NCBI GenBank assembly: GCA_017560285.1
Contig: JAFYOG010000123.1
Span: 1 to 10,172, forward strand
DNA from: Clostridia bacterium
Lineage (GTDB): Bacteria; Bacillota; Clostridia; Oscillospirales; CAG-382
Length of the DNA: 10,172 bases
Direction: 5' to 3'
The notes beneath the pieces are model-generated. The model saw only the letters and a program-made list of their open reading frames with translations, was not told the origin of the DNA and did no database searches. Shown here in pieces: positions 1 to 5,491 of this stretch. How positions within the stretch are numbered: position 1 is the stretch's first letter; each line of letters starts with the position of its first letter. Made by a program: the position numbers and the translations under genes.

Positions 1-98
1 GTGCTCCCAAGATGGTTAAGACCGGCGTTTCCAAGGAAGAAGCTGAATCCCTTAAGGCTCAGCTCGAAGAAGCTGGCGCTAAGATTACTCTTAAGTAA
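1..98 (+). CDS. rplL: 50S ribosomal protein L7/L12, C-terminal end (partial)
   Basis: The reading frame is open from base 3 to a TAA at 96-98 and encodes the last 31 residues of the protein. They include VSKEEAESLKAQLEEAGAK, which matches the very conserved C-terminal end of L7/L12. L7/L12 forms the ribosomal stalk that recruits translation factors to the 50S subunit. The 5' part lies outside the window. A strong terminator follows 22 bases after the stop. The usual downstream gene rpoB is not present here; the next gene is small and on the opposite strand. Confidence 0.95.
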   Translation, partial: APKMVKTGVSKEEAESLKAQLEEAGAKITLK

Positions 99-120
99 TT
101 TTATACTTCCTATTGTAATG

Positions 121-154
121 AAAAGGACGGTTTTACCGTCCTTTTTGTTTTTTT
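121..154 (+). terminator. Rho-independent terminator T1 of rplL
   Basis: An 11-bp perfect stem (121-131 with 135-145, core GGACGGT/ACCGTCC) has a 3-base loop and runs into a T-rich tract (142-154, broken by one G). It sits just after the rplL stop. A nearly identical copy follows the XRE gene at 1035-1067. Confidence 0.93.
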
Positions 155-193
155 GATATAGTGCAACCACTTACCTTTTAAAGTCTTATTAAC

Positions 194-258
194 GGATGCG
201 TTGCATCCTACCCCTCATCCGTCAACTTGCAGTTGACACCTTCCCCCCGAGGGGAAGG
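194..258. repeat. Three-hairpin intergenic element
   Basis: Three perfect inverted repeats follow each other: GGATGC/GCATCC (194-199 and 203-208, 3-base loop), GTCAACT/AGTTGAC (221-227 and 231-237, 3-base loop) and CCTTCCCC/GGGGAAGG (239-246 and 251-258, 4-base loop). No coding sequence is credible here. The CTCATCCGTCA…TTGACACCTTCCCC pattern resembles a dispersed palindromic repeat I recall from Clostridia intergenic regions; that family link is from memory and untested. The element lies in the stretch that makes the left T1-T2 interval about 123 bases longer than the right one, so it may be an insertion. Confidence 0.6.
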
Positions 259-313
259 CTTTTATGGGTAAAACTCAGCCCAAGCGGCGGAATTTTGGTT
301 TTTGGGGTGTTGA

Positions 314-366
314 AAACCCCTTCCCTACATTTTATTTTTTCGCATAAAAAAAGATGGCTTTGAAAA
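314..366. repeat. Direct repeat, left copy (T2 region)
   Basis: This 53-base stretch is identical to 1104-1156 (offset 790). It includes the tract from AAACCCCTTCCCTACATT through the first arm and loop of terminator T2. A companion repeat, 122-161 versus 1035-1074 (offset 913, 39 of 40 bases identical), covers terminator T1. Together they bracket the zinc-ribbon/XRE gene pair. Confidence 0.9.
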
Positions 367-376
367 CCATCTTTTT
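346..376 (-). terminator. Terminator T2 of the zinc-ribbon gene
   Basis: The stem AAAAAGATGG (348-357) pairs with CCATCTTTTT (367-376). On the minus strand it lies just after the stop of the zinc-ribbon gene and ends in a run of seven T. The plus strand is also T-rich beyond the stem, so it may work in both directions. Compared with the second copy at 1137-1168 it lacks one G in the right arm, which shortens the perfect stem. Confidence 0.8.
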
Positions 377-382
377 GTTTTT

Positions 383-709
383 TTAGAATTCCGAGAACAA
401 AGAAACACCCATAGCCATAAGAATAAGCCAACCGATTACGCCGATTACACCGCAAACGATACCTGCTGTTGCCATAGGGCTGGTGTTACCCTTATTCTTT
501 GCTATTGCACCAAAAACGATGCCCAAGGGACCTGTAATTATTGCAAACATAATTATGGACACAATACCACATATTAAAGATGCAATGGCAAAACCCTTTC
601 CATCGCTGTTCGATGCAGTTTTTACCTTGGCGTTGTTTACTGCACAACCGCAGTTTACGCATACAACAGCTTCGTCGTTGATTTCTTTACCACATTTAGG
701 ACAAAACAT
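383..709 (-). CDS. Zinc-ribbon, DUF4190-like small membrane protein
   Basis: This 108-residue protein begins with a zinc ribbon made of two CxxC knuckles, C3-x2-C6 and C17-x2-C20. A short polar linker follows, then two hydrophobic segments at about residues 39-70 and 80-105. The pattern GFAIASLICGIVS…PLGIVFGAIA…AGIVCGVIG resembles DUF4190. It is probably a cytoplasmic-membrane protein with a zinc ribbon at the N terminus; its biochemical role is unknown. The start is well supported: AGGAGGT lies 8 bases upstream. Its promoter is near consensus (TTGACA, 17 bp, TATAAT) and holds an inverted repeat in the spacer. The divergent neighbour is an XRE regulator, which suggests the two form a controlled pair. 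A dedicated terminator follows the stop. Confidence 0.85.
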   Translation of the reverse strand: MFCPKCGKEINDEAVVCVNCGCAVNNAKVKTASNSDGKGFAIASLICGIVSIIMFAIITGPLGIVFGAIAKNKGNTSPMATAGIVCGVIGVIGWLILMAMGVSLFSEF

Positions 710-738
710 TTTATATACCTCCTACATAATTTTACATT

Positions 739-791
739 ATTATACTCAATCTTTGAGTATTTGTCAATACTCATTTTTTGAGTGTTGTAAT
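739..791. promoter_or_regulatory. Divergent promoters with symmetric operators (zinc-ribbon gene / XRE gene)
   Basis: The minus-strand promoter has -35 TTGACA (762-767), a 17-bp spacer and -10 TATAAT (739-744), all consensus. On the plus strand, TTGTCA (761-766) lies 19 bp before TGTAAT (786-791), which carries an extended-10 TG at 783-784; this promoter is weaker and less certain. Four alternating half-sites lie at 743-748 (TACTCA), 754-759 (TGAGTA), 768-773 (TACTCA) and 779-784 (TGAGTG). They form two 17-bp inverted repeats with 5-base spacers, one in each promoter spacer. The middle pair also forms an 8-bp-arm palindrome (754-761/766-773) centred on the overlapping -35 boxes. The likely binder is the adjacent XRE protein. 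Confidence 0.8.
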
Positions 792-814
792 ATTGGGATA
801 AGGAGGTGTTCTAT

Positions 815-1036
815 ATGACGATATACCGCGAACGATTACGAGCGGTTAGAGAAGACAATGATTATACACAGGCGGAAATAGGAAAACTGCTTCAAAAATC
901 CCAGCAAGGATACAATCACATCGAGGCAGGACGTGCAGAGCTTAAGATAGAGGACTTGGCTGTGCTGTGCAGGTTTTATAATATTTCGGCAGATTATTTT
1001 ATCGGGTTGATTGATACACCCAAGAATTATAAATAA
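815..1036 (+). CDS. XRE-family helix-turn-helix transcriptional regulator
   Basis: This 73-residue protein is little more than one Cro/C1-type HTH domain. YTQAEIGKLLQKSQQGYNHIEAGRAELKIEDLAVLCRFYNIS matches the five-helix HTH_3 pattern, with the recognition helix around SQQGYNHIEAG. The ATG at 815 is chosen because AAGGAGG (800-806) lies 8 bases upstream; an in-frame GTG at 806 overlaps that site and is unlikely. No ligand-binding or dimerisation extension is visible. It is divergent from the zinc-ribbon gene, and the shared region holds paired inverted repeats, so it probably represses its own gene and the neighbour. Binding is inferred, not shown. Confidence 0.9.
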   Translation: MTIYRERLRAVREDNDYTQAEIGKLLQKSQQGYNHIEAGRAELKIEDLAVLCRFYNISADYFIGLIDTPKNYK

Positions 1037-1067
1037 AGGACGGGTTTACCGTCCTTTTTGTTTTTTT
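1035..1067 (+). terminator. Terminator T1' of the XRE gene
   Basis: AAAGGACGG (1035-1043) pairs with CCGTCCTTT (1049-1057) and is followed by a T tract to 1067. The stem begins within the XRE stop codon. It is a near-identical copy of the rplL terminator, with one difference in the loop region (131 versus 1044). Confidence 0.92.
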
Positions 1068-1093
1068 GATATAGGGTTGTATGGGCGTGGTGC

Positions 1094-1114
1094 GGAAGGG
1101 GATAAACCCCTTCC
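1094..1114. repeat. Short perfect hairpin between T1' and T2'
   Basis: GGAAGGGG (1094-1101) pairs with CCCCTTCC (1107-1114) around a 5-base loop. The equivalent place in the left copy (about 305-320) holds a weaker GGGGT…ACCCC version. It has no T tract and no obvious role. Confidence 0.6.
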
Positions 1115-1156
1115 CTACATTTTATTTTTTCGCATAAAAAAAGATGGCTTTGAAAA
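1104..1156. repeat. Direct repeat, right copy (T2 region)
   Basis: This stretch is identical over 53 bases to 314-366. It lies just downstream (minus-strand sense) of the ThuA-like gene, as the left copy lies just downstream of the zinc-ribbon gene. Confidence 0.9.
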
Positions 1157-1168
1157 GCCATCTTTTTT
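1136..1168 (-). terminator. Terminator T2' of the hydrolase/ThuA pair
   Basis: A 14-bp perfect stem (1137-1150 with 1155-1168) has a 4-base loop and sits 3 bases past the ThuA stop on the minus strand, with a T run at its end. Unlike the left copy, the right arm is complete. Confidence 0.9.
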
Positions 1169-1171
1169 GTT

Positions 1172-1888
1172 TTATTTGTTGTGAACCTTAGTTACCTGAG
1201 GGCAGGTGAGCTCGGGTGAACGGAACACGGGGGCTGCCCAACGTACTGCGTTGCGGATGATGGTTTGAACGTTTGCATCGTAGAAGATGGGGAAGGTTTC
1301 GTGGCCGGGTTGGAAATAGAAAATTCTGCCGTTTTCGCGGTGGAAGGTTACGCCGGAGCGGAAAAGCTCGCCGCCTTCGTACCAGCCCATAAACACAACT
1401 TCATCGGGGTTGGGGATGCCGAAGGGTTCTGCATAGGTTTCTACCTCGGGAAGTTCGAAATATCTGCCGATGCCCTGAGCGATGGGGTGGGCGGGGTTGA
1501 TTGTCCAAATGCGTTCTAAATCGCCGTCCTCGCGCCAGCTTAGGTTACAGGTAGTGCCAAGAATTAAGCGAAGGATTTTGGAATGGTGGGCAGAGTGCAG
1601 GCAGATTAAGCCCATACCCTTGTGGATTTCTGCCTTAACGCGCTCTACGACTTCGTCGGGAACATCGTTATGGCGAAGGTGCCCCCACCAAATTAGAACG
1701 TCGGTTTCGTCCAAAACAGCTTGTGTTAAGCCGCATTCGGGGTCATCTAAGGTGGCGGTTCTTACGGAGATATCGTCGCAACGAAGAAAATCGGCAATAG
1801 CGTTATGAATGCCGTTGGGGTAAACCTTGGCTACCTTTTCCTCGGTCTTTTCGTGGTAATATTCGTTCCAAACAGTTACTCTTATCAT
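1172..1888 (-). CDS. ThuA-like domain protein
   Basis: This 238-residue protein belongs to the ThuA (trehalose-utilisation-like) family, a class I glutamine-amidotransferase-like fold. Supporting segments are VTVWNEYYHEKT at the N terminus, DVLIWWGHLRH (63-73), the GLICLHSAHHSK strand-turn (93-104) and GRIFYFQPGHET near 187-198. Family members occur in sugar utilisation loci, but the reaction is not firmly established, so no substrate is given. No signal peptide is visible; it is probably cytoplasmic. The ATG at 1886-1888 has GGAG about 8 bases upstream. The gene lies 45 bases after a GDSL hydrolase gene on the same strand with no terminator between them, so they probably form one transcript. 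Confidence 0.88.
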   Translation of the reverse strand: MIRVTVWNEYYHEKTEEKVAKVYPNGIHNAIADFLRCDDISVRTATLDDPECGLTQAVLDETDVLIWWGHLRHNDVPDEVVERVKAEIHKGMGLICLHSAHHSKILRLILGTTCNLSWREDGDLERIWTINPAHPIAQGIGRYFELPEVETYAEPFGIPNPDEVVFMGWYEGGELFRSGVTFHRENGRIFYFQPGHETFPIFYDANVQTIIRNAVRWAAPVFRSPELTCPQVTKVHNK

Positions 1889-1933
1889 TATTTCTTCTCC
1901 TGTATTTACAATTATAGGTTATATTTATCACAA

Positions 1934-3061
1934 TTATTTTTTGCTGTCAATAGCCTTTTTTACAGCGGGGAAAATTGCCCTTGCCATATACATTTGACCT
2001 AAATCGTTGGGGTGGAGATAATCTACGGTGTAAAGGTCGTTCATTTCTGCGGGGAAGAAGGGGGTGGAATCTACAAAATACACGTTCTTATCACCTGCGT
2101 TGATTGCGTTTTGATAGGTTGTATAAACCAAATCGCGGCGGGCTTTATCCTCTTGTGTGGGAGTGCCGTAGTAGGGATGAACCACGAAAACAACGGGGGT
2201 GTTGGGCTGTTTTTCGCGGAAGAGCTTAAAGAAGGGCTCGTGGGTTGCCTGCAAATGCTCTAACGTGGGTGCGTTAAAATCGTAATCCATAACGAAGCAG
2301 GCTAAATTGCGGGTTGCGATATGCTCTGCCACGGCAAGCTCGCCCATACCGCTGCCCGAAAAGCCGTAATTGCAGCAATCTGCATCCAGCGCGCGGCAAA
2401 TTATCTTTGCATAGGAATTTGCGGGGCGGGAAACGCAGCCGCCCTGTGTTATAGAGCTGCCATAGAATGCCACTGCACCGTTGGTGCGGGGTGTGGGTGT
2501 GCCAACGCGGGATTTTTTGGGGAAGCCGATTTCTATATCCTTAACGCCGCCGTAAAGCGGGAAGTTGATTTGAACCTCTTTTACCCCTGCCCCAAGCTGA
2601 ATTACATCCTGATGGAAATTAGGGTCGCCTGTTAAAAACTGCATTGGTGCAGAGCAATATTTGCGGTTGGTGCCGGTGCCGATATATATATCGAAGCCGT
2701 AAACACCGCGGTTTGCAAAGTGCATCATACCCACAAGTGCGCCGCGCAGAGCTGCACGAAGGGATATTTCGGCAGCATCGGTGGCAAAGCGAACGCTGCC
2801 CCCCGATGTGCATTCGGCTAAACCTCGGTTTGCATCGGAATAAATTTCTTTTTTAGATGCATCCAAGCGGTAATATTCGCCGTAATTATCGTTAGGGTTA
2901 AGCACGCCGCCAAGGGCGAAGGGTTGATTTTTTACGTTAAGATATATATAACCGTCTTTATCGTAGGTTTGCTTTTCGGAAAAGGCGGTAACCTTGGTAA
3001 GGTCGCATTTTCTTAATTTAATGGGAGAGGATTTGGGTTTTCCGAAAACGAGTTTTGCCAT
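1934..3061 (-). CDS. SGNH/GDSL-family hydrolase with N-terminal GxDLY-like domain
   Basis: This 375-residue protein probably has two domains. The N-terminal half is beta-rich and carries GVYGFDIYIGTG (119-130), which fits the GxDLY domain found ahead of GDSL esterases. The C-terminal half is a Lipase_GDSL_3-type hydrolase: block I is YGSSITQGG (200-208, likely nucleophile S203), block II GFSGSGMG (233-240), block III DYDFNA with N263, and the Asp-His pair is in DYLHPND (D347, H350). Such enzymes often remove acyl groups from carbohydrates; the substrate here is unknown. There is no signal peptide, so it probably acts inside the cell. The start is supported by TAAGGAG about 7 bases upstream. 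It is first in a pair with the ThuA-like gene. Confidence 0.88.
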   Translation of the reverse strand: MAKLVFGKPKSSPIKLRKCDLTKVTAFSEKQTYDKDGYIYLNVKNQPFALGGVLNPNDNYGEYYRLDASKKEIYSDANRGLAECTSGGSVRFATDAAEISLRAALRGALVGMMHFANRGVYGFDIYIGTGTNRKYCSAPMQFLTGDPNFHQDVIQLGAGVKEVQINFPLYGGVKDIEIGFPKKSRVGTPTPRTNGAVAFYGSSITQGGCVSRPANSYAKIICRALDADCCNYGFSGSGMGELAVAEHIATRNLACFVMDYDFNAPTLEHLQATHEPFFKLFREKQPNTPVVFVVHPYYGTPTQEDKARRDLVYTTYQNAINAGDKNVYFVDSTPFFPAEMNDLYTVDYLHPNDLGQMYMARAIFPAVKKAIDSKK

Positions 3062-3099
3062 AATTATGCTCCTTAAAATTTGTTTTCAACGATATTTGT

Positions 3100-3151
3100 A
3101 TTATAACATAGCTTTATCCATATTGCAATATGTTAAATTTTGTGATAGAAT
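3100..3151. promoter_or_regulatory. Divergent promoters sharing one palindromic -35 box
   Basis: TTGCAA at 3123-3128 is its own reverse complement. On the minus strand it stands 17 bp from TATAAT (3100-3105), preceded by an extended TG. On the plus strand it stands 17 bp from TAGAAT (3146-3151), also with an extended TG (3143-3144). The hexamer is the core of a 14-bp perfect palindrome (3119-3132). The left promoter serves the GDSL/ThuA pair, the right one the lipid kinase. Polymerase cannot occupy both at once, so the two should compete. Confidence 0.78.
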
Positions 3152-3186
3152 GTGTAGGAATTATAAAAAACACGGAAATTAACGTT

Positions 3187-4068
3187 ATGAAAAAGCTTTT
3201 ATTGATAATTAACCCCGTTGCGGGTAAAGGTAAAGCAAAAAAATATTTGTTTGACGCAACAAATATTTTTTCTGCACACGGATACAGCGTAACCGTTATG
3301 CCCACCACCCCCGACGGCAATACAGAGGCGGAAATTATCGCCCGAGCAAAGGATTTTGACCTTGCGGTTGCCATTGGCGGCGACGGTACTCTTAACGCTG
3401 TGGCAAGCGGAATTGTAAAAAGCGGTACTAACCTGCCTATGGGTTATATTCCCCTTGGCTCTACCAACGATTTTGGCCTTTCCCTTGGGCTTTCCAGCAA
3501 CGTAAAGGAAGCTTGCACCAAGATTGCCACCACAGAACCGAAAACCATTGACGTAGGCACCATTAACGGCAGACACTTTGTTTACGTTGCCTGCACCGGC
3601 ATTTTTACGGGGGCTTCTTATTCCACATCACAAAAAATGAAGCATATATTCGGCCACGCCGCATACGTGCTTAAGGGTGCTTGCGACCTTTGCAGACCCC
3701 AAAAGGCACATTACGTTATAGAAACCGACGACGGCGATTTCGAGGGGGATTTTCTTTATGCAGGTGTTTCCAACACGGTGCGCTTGGCGGGGATTTTTTC
3801 GCTTGAACGAAGCAACGTTGTTTTTAACGACGGTATTTTTGAGCTTACTATGATTAAAGCCCCCACAGGACCGTTGAACGGCGCCGCTTTGCTGGGGAAT
3901 ATTATAACCTCGCGAATTCATACCCACCGTTTTGTGCGGAAAAAGATTAAAAAAGCGGTTATAAGGTGCAATAAGGAAAAGGGCTGGTCGGTGGACGGCG
4001 AAAACGGCGGAAAGGTTTTGGAAACGGTTATTGAAGTTAAGGAAAAGGCGTTGCGCTTTATTTATTAA
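3187..4068 (+). CDS. YegS/BmrU-type lipid kinase (diacylglycerol kinase family)
   Basis: This 293-residue protein is predicted to phosphorylate a membrane lipid such as diacylglycerol using ATP, at the inner face of the membrane. It shows the family motifs in order: INPVAGKGKA (8-17), IGGDGTLNAVASG (63-75, the GGDGT nucleotide-binding loop), PLGSTNDFG (89-97), NDGIFEL (214-220) and SVDGE (268-272). The length fits the family. The ATG at 3187 is chosen because MKKLLLIINP is the typical N terminus and because the alternative ATG at 3130 lies upstream of the predicted -10 box. The ribosome binding site is weak (GGAAA about 8-12 bases upstream). No clear terminator follows the stop. The exact lipid cannot be told from sequence. 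Confidence 0.9.
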   Translation: MKKLLLIINPVAGKGKAKKYLFDATNIFSAHGYSVTVMPTTPDGNTEAEIIARAKDFDLAVAIGGDGTLNAVASGIVKSGTNLPMGYIPLGSTNDFGLSLGLSSNVKEACTKIATTEPKTIDVGTINGRHFVYVACTGIFTGASYSTSQKMKHIFGHAAYVLKGACDLCRPQKAHYVIETDDGDFEGDFLYAGVSNTVRLAGIFSLERSNVVFNDGIFELTMIKAPTGPLNGAALLGNIITSRIHTHRFVRKKIKKAVIRCNKEKGWSVDGENGGKVLETVIEVKEKALRFIY

Positions 4069-4120
4069 TTTCTTTAGCGTTAAATTTACTTTGTATTCAT
4101 TTTATAAATAAAAATAATGC

Positions 4121-4149
4121 TTGACTTATATGGCATAAATATGTATAAT
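4121..4149 (+). promoter_or_regulatory. Sigma-A-type promoter of secD
   Basis: TTGACT (4121-4126), a 17-bp spacer and TATAAT (4144-4149), with AT-rich sequence upstream (4095-4118). The predicted transcript would start near 4156, ahead of the chosen secD start but past the upstream ATG at 4154. Confidence 0.85.
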
Positions 4150-4183
4150 TGAAATGTTAGAAATTTCCGGAGGTATATGGCAA

Positions 4184-5491
4184 ATGAATTATGCACGCGC
4201 TGCGGGTCTTGCTCGTTTTTTGTTGCTTATAATTGCTATCGTTTTGGTTTGCTCTGTAGCAATTTGCGGTATTCACTTTAACGACGAATCCCAGCTAAAA
4301 GGAATATTTGAGGACGACGCTGTTCGGTTGGGCTTGGACCTTGCCGGCGGTTCTGTTGTTACTTTCCAGGCTATCCCCGATGAGGGCGAAACTATTACAA
4401 GCGAAGGTATGCAAGGCGTTTATGACACTATGCGCCGCAGACTTGACGATGCAGGTCTTACCGAAGCCCTTTGTTATTTGGTGGGCGACGATATGCTTAC
4501 CATTGAAATCCCCGACGTTGAAGATCCCAACGAAGCTATTGAAAAATATATGAAGACTGCGGTTTTAACCTTCCGTGATTCCAGCGGTAACATTGCGCTT
4601 ACCGGTAAGGACCACGTTAAAAACGCTGTTCCCAAATATTTTACCGACGATAAGGGCGTTACACAGATCGGTGTTGAATTGAACCTTACCGAAGCAGGTG
4701 CAAAGAAGTTTGCAGAGGTTACCAAGCTTGCTGCACAGAACGGCACCACCGTTGCTATTTATATGGACGACACCCTTCTTAGCAACCCCACCGTTTCTTC
4801 TGAATATAAGAACACCGGTATTACCGGCGGTACTGCAATGATCAGCGGCAGCTTTACTGAATATGAGCAAGCCAAAGACCTTGCAAACAACATTAACGCA
4901 GGTGCGCTTAAATATAAGCTTACCGACGTTGAAAAGAGAACCGTTGGTGCAACACTTGGTAAGAACTCCCTCTCTACCTCTTTGATTGCAGGCGCTATCG
5001 GCGTTGCATTGGTAATTATCTTTATGTGCGTTTATTATAAGCTTGCAGGCGTTATGGCTTCCGTTTCGCTTTTGGCTTATATGGGTATATTCGGTATTGT
5101 GCTTGTTCTTACACAGGCTAACCTTACCCTTGCAGGTATTGCAGGTATCGTGCTTTCTATAGGTATGGCGGTTGACGCAAACGTTGTTATCTTTGAAAGA
5201 ATGAAGGAAGATATCGAAATGGGCAAGAGCGCGAAGGCGGCTGTTAAGGGCGGCTTTAAGAGAGCGTTCAGTGCTATTTTGGACTCTAACGTAACCACCG
5301 TTATCGCTTGTGCGGTGCTTTACTTCCTTGGTTCCGGTACTATTAAGGGCTTTGCAACCACCTTGTTTATCGGTGTTGTTATTTCCCTGTTCACCTCTTT
5401 GGTTGTTACCAGAGCCTTGCTTCACTTTAGCGTTGATATGGGCTTTACCAACCCCAATTCCTATAAGGCTATCGGAAGGAGGGCTAAATAA
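4184..5491 (+). CDS. secD: Protein translocase subunit SecD
   Basis: SecD pairs with SecF to pull secreted proteins across the membrane after SecYEG/SecA, using the ion gradient. This copy has 435 residues, shorter than the roughly 615 of E. coli. Segments in order: TM1 (about 12-30), a P1 periplasmic-type domain starting with GLDLAGG (50-56, usually DLRGG; here Ala replaces Arg), a long extracytoplasmic region to about 260, and five TM segments (about 266-284, 288-308, 314-338, 365-384, 390-410). TM4 carries GMAVDANVVIFERMKED with the ion-coupling Asp at D331. The ATG at 4184 follows GGAGG (4169-4173) by 10 bases; an upstream in-frame ATG (4154) precedes the ribosome site. The stop shares one base with the secF start. 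Confidence 0.95.
   Translation: MNYARAAGLARFLLLIIAIVLVCSVAICGIHFNDESQLKGIFEDDAVRLGLDLAGGSVVTFQAIPDEGETITSEGMQGVYDTMRRRLDDAGLTEALCYLVGDDMLTIEIPDVEDPNEAIEKYMKTAVLTFRDSSGNIALTGKDHVKNAVPKYFTDDKGVTQIGVELNLTEAGAKKFAEVTKLAAQNGTTVAIYMDDTLLSNPTVSSEYKNTGITGGTAMISGSFTEYEQAKDLANNINAGALKYKLTDVEKRTVGATLGKNSLSTSLIAGAIGVALVIIFMCVYYKLAGVMASVSLLAYMGIFGIVLVLTQANLTLAGIAGIVLSIGMAVDANVVIFERMKEDIEMGKSAKAAVKGGFKRAFSAILDSNVTTVIACAVLYFLGSGTIKGFATTLFIGVVISLFTSLVVTRALLHFSVDMGFTNPNSYKAIGRRAK

Noticed and set aside
222..455. Minus-strand open frame of 77 codons over the hairpin region
   Set aside because: It overlaps the terminator and the 3' end of the zinc-ribbon gene on the same strand, and its sequence is made of repeat DNA.
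3130..3186. Upstream ATG start for the lipid kinase
   Set aside because: It precedes the predicted -10 box at 3146-3151, and the family N terminus begins at the ATG at 3187.
4154..4183. Upstream ATG start for SecD
   Set aside because: It lies ahead of the GGAGG site at 4169-4173 and at or before the expected transcript start; ATG 4184 has proper spacing.
4565..5425. Long minus-strand open frame (286 codons) opposite secD
   Set aside because: The protein is low-complexity and rich in Asn, Lys and Cys, has no ribosome site, and mirrors the codon bias of secD, which is clearly the real gene.
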